DNA from: Defluviitaleaceae bacterium
Lineage (GTDB): Bacteria; Bacillota; Clostridia; Lachnospirales; WQUN01
Length of the DNA stretch: 37,047 bases
NCBI GenBank assembly: GCA_009788055.1
Contig: WQSG01000029.1
Location: 107 to 37,153, forward strand
Reading direction: 5' to 3'
Positions within the stretch are counted from its first letter, which is position 1. The number at the start of each line of letters is the position of its first letter. Below the pieces are notes generated by a model, which saw only the letters and a program-made list of their open reading frames with translations, did not search any database and had not been told where the DNA came from. Below are positions 6,323 through 13,474 of this stretch, one piece after another. A program made the position numbers and the translations under genes.

Positions 6323-8214
6323 CAGAACATCACTTCTGCGCGATAGTTGTTTTTGTTGCGCAGGAACAGGCCTATCAAGCGGCTGTTTTCTGTTTTGGTG
6401 TAAAGCCAGCATTTCGCACCCGCTTCAATTGGGGTTTCCGAAATCACGCATTCTACGGGCAATGCATTGCCGTTTAGGGCGCGGGCAAGCCCCTCCGTTG
6501 TTACGTGGGCGATTGGGAACGGCAAAACCTGCGTGACAGGCAGAAGCAAATCGCAAAGCGTTTCGTTTTCTGCCGCGTGTTTTACTTCCTCCAGCGTGTA
6601 CGAATTTTCTATGGAGAACATCCCGCTTCTTGTGCGTTCCAGCTCGCCCATTACCGCGCCGCAACCTAAAATGTCACCGATATCCATGCACAAACTGCGA
6701 ATGTAAGTCCCCTTGGAACAAGTCACTTCCATGAAAATTTTTCCGTCCTCGCGGGGCGGTTGCATCTGCAAATCAAGAATTTTTACGGGACGCGGTTGGC
6801 GTTCCACTGTCTTGCCCTTTCGCGCAAGTTCGTATAATTTTTGCCCGTCAATTTTCACGGCGGAATACATTGGCGGCGTCTGTAAATACTCGCCGCGTTC
6901 TTTAAATCGAAAAGACTCCGCAACGGCTTTCAGTTTTTCATAGTCCACCGCCATATCGCTGCGCGTCAGAACTTCGCCCGTGATATCGCCTGTGTCGGTT
7001 GTAATTCCCGTTACAATTTCCGCGATATAAGTTTTGTCTGAAGCGGCGAAATATTCCGCAAGCTTCGTGGTACGCCCCACGCAGACGGGCAAAACCCCCG
7101 TTGCGTCCGGATCCAGCGTTCCCGTATGCCCTGTTTTTGCTTGCACGGCTTTTCGCACCACCGCCACAACATCGTGAGAGGTGTAGCCCTTCTCCTTGCG
7201 GATATTTATTACACCCGTGTGTCCCGCAGGCTTCACCTCCGCTATAATTTGCTCGCCCTCAAAATTTTTCACTTCTTCTTGCGCCAGCAAAAGTGCGCGT
7301 TTCAAGGTGTTTTCAACAGAATCCGCAACGGTTGCACCCGCCGCCAAACCATGCCCGCCGCCGCCAAGACGCATAGCCACACGCCCCACATTCGGCCCTT
7401 TAGAGCGCAAGCTTACCTTAACCGTGTCGCTGTTGGTTACGCCTTTTTCGTACACAAAAAACGACACCAAGGCATCGCGTGTTCCCATCATATATTCCAC
7501 CACGCCGTCAAGATCGGAGTGGTTCGCATCTATACTTTTTAACAGTTCCCGCGTCATAAACGTAAACACAATTTTTTTGTCTTCCGTGCGGTTGCTGTTC
7601 ATAAGCGCGAGCCCCAACGCCTTGCCCGCCTGAAAACGGTGTATGTGAATAAGCTCGTTATAAATTTCCGTAAACGGTATCATTTCCATAAGCCGCGCCG
7701 CAGTCTCCATCGTAGACTTTGCCGTGGCATTGTGCCTGAAACCGCCCGTGTCAGACACCATTCCCGCATACACCGCCGCCGCAATTTCGGGCGTGGGTTC
7801 GGTTATACCGTCAATAACGCGCAGTGTCATCTCACTTGCGGAAGACGCTTCCGCTTCAATATAATTGTACGTTGCAAAACCGGGGTTAGTCTCGTGATGG
7901 TCTATGCAAATTGTAACATCCGCCCTGTCAAAAACCGAACGCGCCGCACCAAGCCTGTCTACATCCGCACAGTCAATCGCAACAAAAACATCGGGCGCAA
8001 GCGTATCCAAATCACCCGAAAACAAAAACTCTCGCCCCGGTATAATCGTATACTTGCGCGCAAAAGGCTCCAACACCACTTGCACCTTTTTCCCAATCTT
8101 ATGAAGCGCATTCGCCAGCGCGAAACACGAACCAATCGTATCCCCGTCAGGGCCGATATGTCCCCCGACAACAAAATTTTCTCGCTCACGTAATGTTCTT
8201 ATAATTTCATCCAT
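6322..8214 (-). CDS. Fusion of NrnA-type DHH oligoribonuclease/PAP phosphatase with tRNA pseudouridine-55 synthase TruB
   Basis: 630 residues from the ATG at 8214 (AAGAAGG 9 bases upstream). Residues 1 to about 320 are a DHH/DHHA1 phosphoesterase: GGHIGPDGDTIGS (17-29), AIDCAD (79-84), DHH (105-107), SDTGGF (154-159) and the DHHA1 glycine motif LGGGGHGLAAG (283-293). NrnA degrades 2-5 nt RNA and 3'-phosphoadenosine-5'-phosphate. Residues about 330-630 are TruB: GVINIRKEKGYTSHDVV and GHTGTLDPDATGVL with the catalytic Asp at about 368, then YSAVKIDGQKLYELAR and SKGTYIRSL. TruB makes Psi55 in the tRNA T-loop. In most Firmicutes nrnA and truB are adjacent separate genes followed by ribF. Here they are one reading frame without an internal stop, then ribF. 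rbfA is not upstream. Confidence 0.88.
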   Translation of the reverse strand: MDEIIRTLRERENFVVGGHIGPDGDTIGSCFALANALHKIGKKVQVVLEPFARKYTIIPGREFLFSGDLDTLAPDVFVAIDCADVDRLGAARSVFDRADVTICIDHHETNPGFATYNYIEAEASSASEMTLRVIDGITEPTPEIAAAVYAGMVSDTGGFRHNATAKSTMETAARLMEMIPFTEIYNELIHIHRFQAGKALGLALMNSNRTEDKKIVFTFMTRELLKSIDANHSDLDGVVEYMMGTRDALVSFFVYEKGVTNSDTVKVSLRSKGPNVGRVAMRLGGGGHGLAAGATVADSVENTLKRALLLAQEEVKNFEGEQIIAEVKPAGHTGVINIRKEKGYTSHDVVAVVRKAVQAKTGHTGTLDPDATGVLPVCVGRTTKLAEYFAASDKTYIAEIVTGITTDTGDITGEVLTRSDMAVDYEKLKAVAESFRFKERGEYLQTPPMYSAVKIDGQKLYELARKGKTVERQPRPVKILDLQMQPPREDGKIFMEVTCSKGTYIRSLCMDIGDILGCGAVMGELERTRSGMFSIENSYTLEEVKHAAENETLCDLLLPVTQVLPFPIAHVTTEGLARALNGNALPVECVISETPIEAGAKCWLYTKTENSRLIGLFLRNKNNYRAEVMF

Positions 8215-8250
8215 CAATAATCGCCTTCTTTTTGAAGTCCGCCACTCAGA

Positions 8251-8279
8251 ACTTTAACATTCTTGTGCAATCCTGTAAA
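8251..8279 (-). promoter_or_regulatory. Promoter of the nrnA-truB/ribF operon
   Basis: On the minus strand TTTACA (8279-8274), 17 bases, then TAAAGT (8256-8251), about 37 bases before the ATG at 8214. Moderate match to sigma-A. Confidence 0.4.
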
Positions 8280-8346
8280 GGTAGAAATCTCCGCTGTTGA
8301 TTGCTTTTTCCGCACATGGTAAAATTTGCGGCGTATATGTAACTCA

Positions 8347-8375
8347 TTGATAATTCATTTAAATTCATGCATAAT
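8347..8375 (+). promoter_or_regulatory. Promoter of the HgdB-like gene
   Basis: TTGATA (8347-8352), 17 bases, CATAAT (8370-8375). Transcription would start near 8382, placing AGAAGGGGAG (8381-8390) at the very 5' end of the mRNA, next to an ATA codon at 8393. Confidence 0.55.
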
Positions 8376-8437
8376 ATCGGAGAAGGGGAGTAATACCCGC
8401 GAAACAAACGACCTATCAGGCACAGAAGTTTTCGAGA

Positions 8438-9685
8438 ATGGAGCTGAAAAATTTGCACAATTTGCCGATAGTTAAATTTACGCCGGAGATGAAGGAAACG
8501 CACACGCTTCTTGTGCCGATGATGCTGCCCATTCACTTTGAGTTGGTTGAGGGTGCGATACGGAATGCGGGATATAAAACGGCATTGCTGAAAACGTCCC
8601 ATAAGGAGATTGCGGAAGAAGGCTTGCGGAATGTGCATAATGATATGTGCTATCCTGCGTTGCTGATTATCGGGCAGTTGATTGACGCGCTGAAAAGCGG
8701 CGAATATGATTTGGATAAAACGGCGGTTTTTATTACGCAAACAGGCGGCGGTTGCCGTGCGTCAAATTATTTGAGTCTGTTGCGCAAGGCGTTGTACAAG
8801 AATGGTTTTGGTCATGTGCCAATTGCATCGTTTAACGTGTCCAACCCCGACAGCACGGGCGGAATAGATTTGAATAAGCGGGACTTGCTTAACATAATTT
8901 TAAGTTTGCTGTACGGCGATATTTTAATGAGGGTGCATAACCAGTGCGTTCCATATGAGATTGACAAGGGCAGTTCGCAAGCCGTGGTAGACGATTGGGT
9001 TTCGCGGCTTATTTCGCAAATGAGCGGCGCGAAATTTATGAAGACAGGCGCGAATTTCCGCGATATCCTGCGCGATTTTTCGCTGGTGGCGCGGGACACT
9101 TCTCGCAAGAAAATGAAGGTCGGCATTGTCGGCGAGATTTACATTAAGTATTCGCCGCTTGGCAACAACGGGCTGGAAGAGTATCTTGTAAACCAAGGCG
9201 TTGAGGTAATCAACTCGGGCATGATGGAATTCGCCATGTACCGATTCTACAGTATGCTTCACGAAACAAAACTTTACGGCGGCTCGTTAAAGCGAAAAAT
9301 AATTCTGCGGCTTGTAATGTTTTTCTTCCTGCGCAAGCAACGCGAAATGATTAACGCCATCAAAAAGAACGGCAACTTCGACGCCCATCACGAATTCACC
9401 CACACCATAAAAATGTGTGACGGCTACTTAGACCACGGCGTTAAAATGGGCGAGGGCTGGCTTCTTACCGCCGAAATGCTTGAACTAATCCACAACGGCA
9501 TAAACAACATCGTAGCCGTTCAGCCCTTCGGGTGCCTGCCCAACCACATAGTAGCAAAGGGCATGAGCCGCAAAATAAAAGACAACTTCCCCTCTGCAAA
9601 CATAGTAGCCCTGGACTACGACCCCGGCTCAAGCCTAATCAACCAAGAAAACCGCTTACGGCTTATGCTGGCTAATGCGAAATAA
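8438..9685 (+). CDS. HgdB-like module of the 2-hydroxyacyl-CoA dehydratase / CoA-activase superfamily, stand-alone
   Basis: 415 residues from the first ATG. The text resembles the C-terminal module of the large acyl-CoA dehydratase activase-related proteins (DUF2229/HgdB type): KFTPEMKETHTLL, VHNDMCYPALLIIGQ, TQTGGGCRASNY, FGCLPNHIVAKG and ALDYDPGSS. Cysteines at about 71, 106 and in FGCLPN are probable Fe-S ligands. The usual N-terminal BadF-type ATPase half is absent, because the divergent nrnA gene begins only about 220 bases upstream. The ATG lacks a ribosome binding site. Upstream in-frame codons reading IPAKQTTYQAQKFSR look like family sequence, and a strong AAGGGGAG lies just before an ATA at 8393, so translation may start there (430 residues). 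The reaction is unknown. The family suggests radical or ATP-driven electron transfer chemistry. Confidence 0.75.
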   Translation: MELKNLHNLPIVKFTPEMKETHTLLVPMMLPIHFELVEGAIRNAGYKTALLKTSHKEIAEEGLRNVHNDMCYPALLIIGQLIDALKSGEYDLDKTAVFITQTGGGCRASNYLSLLRKALYKNGFGHVPIASFNVSNPDSTGGIDLNKRDLLNIILSLLYGDILMRVHNQCVPYEIDKGSSQAVVDDWVSRLISQMSGAKFMKTGANFRDILRDFSLVARDTSRKKMKVGIVGEIYIKYSPLGNNGLEEYLVNQGVEVINSGMMEFAMYRFYSMLHETKLYGGSLKRKIILRLVMFFFLRKQREMINAIKKNGNFDAHHEFTHTIKMCDGYLDHGVKMGEGWLLTAEMLELIHNGINNIVAVQPFGCLPNHIVAKGMSRKIKDNFPSANIVALDYDPGSSLINQENRLRLMLANAK

Positions 9686-9699
9686 ATTTTAAAGAACAA

Positions 9700-9833
9700 A
9701 CCTCGGGGCTCTGCCCCGAACCCCGCAAACTTTTTGAAAAAAGTTTGAACAAAAACTTTAAATTTGGACTAGCGATAACCGCTGAATCGCAATCAAAAAA
9801 CCGCGCGAATTGCGCGATTTTTTAGTTAGGGGT
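9700..9833. repeat. Palindromic element copy 3 (left arm plus centre)
   Basis: TCGGGGC-TCT-GCCCCGA, then CAAACT/AGTTTG, AACAAAAACTTTAA, then GGACTAGCGATAACC and a centre hairpin around ACCGCGCGAATTGCGCGAT. The second arm is missing. The element ends at the remains of an integrated element. Confidence 0.78.
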
Positions 9834-10307
9834 GCACGGATATATTACTTCCTGTTAAAAAGCCATCCGGTTCTTGAGTTGAGCGGTGTTACTAACGATG
9901 AAAATATCGTAAATCTTGATTGGCTTGGCGAGTACGATGTAACCGCCGACGAGTTGCTTAATATCGGCAAGTCAAACGGTGATAATGGCTACGGGTCGTT
10001 CATGCCAAAAATTCGGCCAAGAGATAAGGCAAAACAATTTTTGCTGAACACTCTAACAAATACCCCTATGGATAAAAATGATGTGGTAAACGCCACCGCA
10101 GAGCAGTGTGTAAAGGAAGAAACTCTACGTCGCGCCCGTGAAGAACTCGGCGTAATTACCGAAACACGCGGAAATCGGTTGTGGTGGTTGCTACCGCAAA
10201 AAGATGAATACGCGTTCATTTGCGCGCAGTTTTTTATTCTCCTTGGTATTCGGCCGCGAATTTTGAATGAAACCGCACGATTTCAAAATATGCGGCGACT
10301 TGCTTAA
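9834..10307 (+). pseudogene. C-terminal fragment of a mobile-element replication ATPase (RepA/AAA type)
   Basis: The open frame starts within palindromic element copy 3, so the first residues are not genuine. The protein part reads LDWLGEYDVTADELLNIGK, RDKAKQFLLNTL and EETLRRAREELGVITE...LWWLLPQ. This is the C-terminal pattern of AAA/RepA-type ATPases of clostridial conjugative transposons and plasmids: a 'W.GEYD.TADELL' linker followed by a winged-helix region that ends in a Trp-rich strand. The ATPase core with Walker motifs is missing upstream. It is a truncated relic with no plausible start. The tail after the winged helix may be frameshifted. Confidence 0.6.
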
Positions 10308-10352
10308 CATCGCGATTCATTTCCAAAACCAATATCTATGTGGACAAGCAAA

Positions 10353-10481
10353 GCGGAAAGAATAGGAACGCCAAAGAGTAAATCCGGAATAAGAGACGTG
10401 CCGATAAATGTTACCCGCTACATTATGGGACACAGTAGCATAACGATGGTCGGGGGTTTGAGTCCCCCCGTTAGCTCTTGA
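10353..10481 (+). pseudogene. Tyrosine recombinase (integrase) remnant with internal deletion
   Basis: In the frame beginning at 10353 the text reads ERIGTPKSKSGIRDVPIN, the beta-strand region of phage/ICE integrases ('TPKTK.S.R..P'), then jumps to YIMGHSSIT, the conserved C-terminal box of the same family. The catalytic Arg/His block normally between them and the catalytic Tyr are missing. The frame ends at the TGA at 10479-10481. This is a decayed integrase next to a tRNA-like att site, at the end of the same lost element as the ATPase fragment. Confidence 0.65.
10450..10478 (+). other. tRNA 3'-end-like sequence, probable integration (att) remnant
   Basis: GGGGG (10452-10456), the 7-base loop TTTGAGT and CCCCC (10464-10468) form a T-arm with a loop close to the TTC-R-A consensus, followed by seven bases that could be an acceptor 3' strand. 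No D-arm or anticodon arm lies upstream, where integrase sequence is found instead. Integrases often recombine at tRNA 3' ends, so this fits an att copy. Confidence 0.4.
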
Positions 10482-10485
10482 GAAT

Positions 10486-10523
10486 AAAAGGCTTTCGACG
10501 ATTTTGTCGGAAGCCTTTTGCGT
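10486..10523 (+). terminator. Hairpin terminator downstream of the att-like site
   Basis: AAAAGGCTTTCGAC (10486-10499) pairs with GTCGGAAGCCTTTT (10506-10519), one wobble, loop GATTTT. The 3' arm ends in four T. Confidence 0.7.
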
Positions 10524-10556
10524 TTACCATTTTATATTTTCATATTGCGGGATGGT

Positions 10557-10585
10557 TTGATTTTCCTGAATTTTTGCGATATAAT
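10557..10585 (+). promoter_or_regulatory. Sigma-A promoter of the cyclophilin-cysteine desulfurase operon
   Basis: TTGATT (10557-10562), a 17-base spacer, and a perfect TATAAT (10580-10585), 50 bases before the ATG at 10635. Confidence 0.7.
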
Positions 10586-10634
10586 TTGGAAGTATTGGGA
10601 AAAACTAACGAAAAAGAAAGTAGGTAATGTATTT

Positions 10635-11615
10635 ATGAAGAAATTATTTTTAGTGTTCGCGCTCACGGCATCGCTTGCGGTTTTTGGGGCGTGTGATGAG
10701 GCTGAGAGCGGCACAAGCGCGGCGGCACAAGCGGAGGAAATCAACTTCCTTGCGAACACGGATGGCATTATCGGAAATGCGGAATCATCAGCAACACCAG
10801 AATTTGAAGGCGAGGGTATTGACATGGCAGAACTTGTAGGCGGCGGCGTTGGAGAGGTTTTTAACGCGCCAATGATTGGCGGAAATATGCAGGCACTTGA
10901 CGGCACAATTTACGAGGCTCTTCTTGGCCGTCCTTCTGTGCCGCTACAGCTTTCGCCCCTTACGGCGGGTGAAGAACTTGCAGTTATGCACACAAATCAC
11001 GGCGATATTACGTTGCGGTTCTTCCCGCAGGAAGCACCGCTTGCGGTGGAGAATTTCAAAACGCTTGCGCGTGAAGGTTTTTATGACGGGTTGATTTTCC
11101 ACCGCGTTATCCCCGGCTTTATGATTCAGGGCGGTTGCCCCCTTGGGCGCGGTACTTCCGGCGAAAGTATTTTTGAAGACGGCCTTGGGCTGGAGCGCAG
11201 TTTTAATGTTCATCACTTCCGCGGCGCACTTGCAACCGCGCACAGCGGGCCCGGGCGCACAATCGGAAGCCAGTTTTATATTGTGCAAGCCAACGCGCTT
11301 CATCCCGCCTCTATCGAAGATTTCGAGTACCTTATAAATATTCAAGACGAAGTTGCGGGAGAATTTTCCGGCGGGCGGCATATATATGTAAGAGATGTTC
11401 ACCCCGCCGCAGGGCTTAAACACTTCATCGAAAACGGCGGAACGCCTTGGCTGGACTGGCAATGGAACGGGCAAGGTTACGGACACACGGTTTTTGGCCA
11501 CGTTGTAACAGGCTTGGATATTGTGGACAGCATTGCAACGACGGAAACCTCCTCAGACCGCCCGATATCAAGCGTGATTATCGAAAGCATCTCATTTAAA
11601 ATTTACGGTGAATAA
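10635..11615 (+). CDS. Lipoprotein peptidyl-prolyl cis-trans isomerase (cyclophilin type)
   Basis: 326 residues from the ATG at 10635. The longer frame from 10518 lies upstream of and across the promoter and is rejected. MKKLFLVFALTASLAVFGAC is a lipoprotein signal with the lipidated Cys at 20, so the enzyme should face the outside of the membrane. After a low-complexity acidic linker (about 21-110) comes the cyclophilin domain: AVMHTNHGDITLRFFP, VENFKTLAREGFYDGLIFHR (start of the active site), VIPGFMIQGG, GSQFYIVQ and FGHVVTGLDIVD. Family members help extracellular proteins fold by isomerising X-Pro bonds. Between SQFYIVQ and FGHV the domain carries an insert of about 65 residues, longer than in small bacterial cyclophilins. 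The stop at 11615 lies one base before the ATG of the desulfurase, so the two genes are probably co-translated. Confidence 0.88.
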   Translation: MKKLFLVFALTASLAVFGACDEAESGTSAAAQAEEINFLANTDGIIGNAESSATPEFEGEGIDMAELVGGGVGEVFNAPMIGGNMQALDGTIYEALLGRPSVPLQLSPLTAGEELAVMHTNHGDITLRFFPQEAPLAVENFKTLAREGFYDGLIFHRVIPGFMIQGGCPLGRGTSGESIFEDGLGLERSFNVHHFRGALATAHSGPGRTIGSQFYIVQANALHPASIEDFEYLINIQDEVAGEFSGGRHIYVRDVHPAAGLKHFIENGGTPWLDWQWNGQGYGHTVFGHVVTGLDIVDSIATTETSSDRPISSVIIESISFKIYGE

Positions 11616-11616
11616 T

Positions 11617-12783
11617 ATGCTATATCTTGACAATGCGGCAACAACTCCGCTTCAACACGGCGTGTTTGAAGCGATGTTGCCGTATTTGAACGAAAATTTT
11701 TTTAATCCGTCCAGCGTTTACAAACCTGCGCGGCAGGTTCGTGCCGCCATTGACGAAGCGCGTCAAATTGTTGCAGATGTGTTAAACGCCGCGCCCAATG
11801 AAATTTTTTTCACGTCGGGTGGCACGGAGGCGGATAACTGGGCAATTAAAGGCGCACTTGAAGCGTCTAAGCGCGGGCGACATATAGTCACAACGGCTAC
11901 GGAACATCACGGCATTTTGTATGTGTGCAAACACATGGAAAAACAGGGTTGCGAAGTAACATACCTTCCCGTTGACCGCGAAGGTTTTGTAAACCCGCAA
12001 GACCTTGACGCCGCCATTCGCCCTGAAACCGCGCTGGTTTCCATCATGTTTGCAAACAACGAAGTTGGTACGATTCAGCCGATGGAAGCTCTTTCGGAAA
12101 TTACAAACCGTCACGGCGTCCCGCTTCATACGGACGCTGTTCAGGCGGTAGGGCATATCCCAATCGACGTTGAAACGCTGGGCGTTCAAATGCTCGCGCT
12201 TTCCGCACACAAATTCGGCGGGCCAAAGGGAATCGGCGCGTTGTATGTGAAAAAGGGAACGCCAATTTTTTCGTTGTTCCAAGGCGGCGCACAGGAACGA
12301 AACCGTCGCGCAGGTACGGAAAACGTAGCGGGAATAGTAGGAATGGGTGCCGCAATCGACATTAGCGCGAAGGAAATTTCGTGCGAATTGCCGCGTGTTT
12401 CTGCACTGCGCGACAGGCTTATCCGCGAGATTTCGGAGAAAATTCCGCACACCGTTTTAAACGGCCCGCTCGGTGACAAACGCCTGCCCGGCAACGTAAA
12501 TTTCTCTTTCCGTTTTGTCGAAGGCGAAGCCCTGCTTCTACACTTGGATATGCAAGGCTGTTGCGCGTCAACAGGCTCTGCCTGCTCCTCCGGAGCATTA
12601 GAGCCGTCCCACGTTTTGATGTCTCTAGGCCTTGGACACGAACTTGCTAACGGCGCGTTACGCTTCTCTTTCGGCGCGGGAAACACCGAGGCCGACATAG
12701 AAAAACTCATGCAAATTCTATGCCCCGCCGTCCAAAAACTACGCGCACTTTCACCGCTTTATGATGACTTTTTAAAGCAATAA
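11617..12783 (+). CDS. Cysteine desulfurase (NifS/IscS family)
   Basis: 388 residues from the ATG at 11617. A GTG at 11608 would overlap the previous gene, and the family begins MxYLDNAATTP, which supports the ATG. The PLP enzyme takes sulfur from L-cysteine as a persulfide for Fe-S cluster and tRNA thiolation. Seen: YLDNAATTP (3-11), ATEHHG (PLP-stacking His about 97), HTDAVQ (171-176), the PLP lysine in SAHKFGGPKG (K199), RAGTEN (231-236) and the catalytic Cys in the mobile loop CCASTGSACSSG (C323). The loop length is that of group I enzymes. The NifU scaffold follows about 240 bases downstream, separated by palindromic element copy 4. The preceding cyclophilin promoter probably drives both. 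Confidence 0.93.
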   Translation: MLYLDNAATTPLQHGVFEAMLPYLNENFFNPSSVYKPARQVRAAIDEARQIVADVLNAAPNEIFFTSGGTEADNWAIKGALEASKRGRHIVTTATEHHGILYVCKHMEKQGCEVTYLPVDREGFVNPQDLDAAIRPETALVSIMFANNEVGTIQPMEALSEITNRHGVPLHTDAVQAVGHIPIDVETLGVQMLALSAHKFGGPKGIGALYVKKGTPIFSLFQGGAQERNRRAGTENVAGIVGMGAAIDISAKEISCELPRVSALRDRLIREISEKIPHTVLNGPLGDKRLPGNVNFSFRFVEGEALLLHLDMQGCCASTGSACSSGALEPSHVLMSLGLGHELANGALRFSFGAGNTEADIEKLMQILCPAVQKLRALSPLYDDFLKQ

Positions 12784-12789
12784 ATATAA

Positions 12790-12973
12790 GACCGTGGGGG
12801 CTCTGCCCCCACACCCCCGGAAACTTTTGAAAAAGTTTCATCAAAACTTTAACTTGAATCGCGCATACGCGCGATTCGGAAATCGCGATACAGCTTATCG
12901 CTAGTCACGTGTTAAAGTTTTTGTTCAAACTTTTTTCAAAAAGTTTGCGGGGTTCGGGGCAGAGGCCCGAGAA
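12790..12973. repeat. Palindromic element copy 4 (full length, two arms)
   Basis: Left arm GTGGGGGC/GCCCCCAC, then GAAACT/AGTTTC. The centre has ATCGCGCATACGCGCGAT and GCGATACAGCTTATCGC. Right arm CAAACT/AGTTTG, then a GGGGC/GGCCC hairpin. It lies between the desulfurase and NifU genes in the same orientation of transcription. Confidence 0.82.
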
Positions 12974-13019
12974 CTTAGAACTTAGAATTTATATAAGGTA
13001 TCACAGAGGAGTTTTTTAA

Positions 13020-13451
13020 TTGGAATACAGCGAAAAAGTAATGGAGCATTTTATGAATCCGCGCAACGTGGGCGAAATTGAGGCCGCAAGCGGTGTGGGA
13101 ACGGTAGGGAATGTTCAGTGCGGCGATATAATGCGCGTCTTTTTGAAAATAGAAGGCGACGTTGTAACGGACGCAAGCTTTAAGACGTTTGGGTGCGGCG
13201 CGGCGGTTGCAACGTCCAGCATGGCTACGGAGTTGGTGAAGGGCAAGACTATTGCCGAGGTTATGCAAATCACGAACAAGGCTGTGATGGACGCGTTGGA
13301 CGGGCTTCCCGCCGTAAAAGCGCATTGCTCTGTGCTTGCGGAAGAAGCGGTACAGGCGGCGTTGTGGGATTATTCGCAGAAAAGCGGAGTAGTTATCGAA
13401 GGACTAAAGCCGCCTAAAGAGGAGCATGAACACGGCCATCATCACGCTTAG
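13020..13451 (+). CDS. NifU/IscU-type Fe-S cluster scaffold protein
   Basis: 143 residues. Start is TTG at 13020 with GAGGAG nine bases upstream, and the family start MxYSEKVMEHFxNPRN confirms it. It assembles [2Fe-2S]/[4Fe-4S] clusters with sulfur from the desulfurase. The three cluster cysteines are visible: QCGD (C34, with D36), FGCGAA (C59) and KAHCS (C103). The C-terminus ends HEHGHHHA, a His-rich tail that may bind metal. There is no HscA/HscB gene and no LPPVK chaperone motif nearby, as is common for the clostridial NifS-NifU pair. Confidence 0.92.
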   Translation: MEYSEKVMEHFMNPRNVGEIEAASGVGTVGNVQCGDIMRVFLKIEGDVVTDASFKTFGCGAAVATSSMATELVKGKTIAEVMQITNKAVMDALDGLPAVKAHCSVLAEEAVQAALWDYSQKSGVVIEGLKPPKEEHEHGHHHA

Positions 13452-13474
13452 CCGAAATGGGGTAGCAAACAGGC

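Noticed and set aside
10440..10480. Complete tRNA gene
   Set aside because: Only a T-arm-like hairpin is present. The upstream sequence is integrase remnant without D-arm or anticodon arm.
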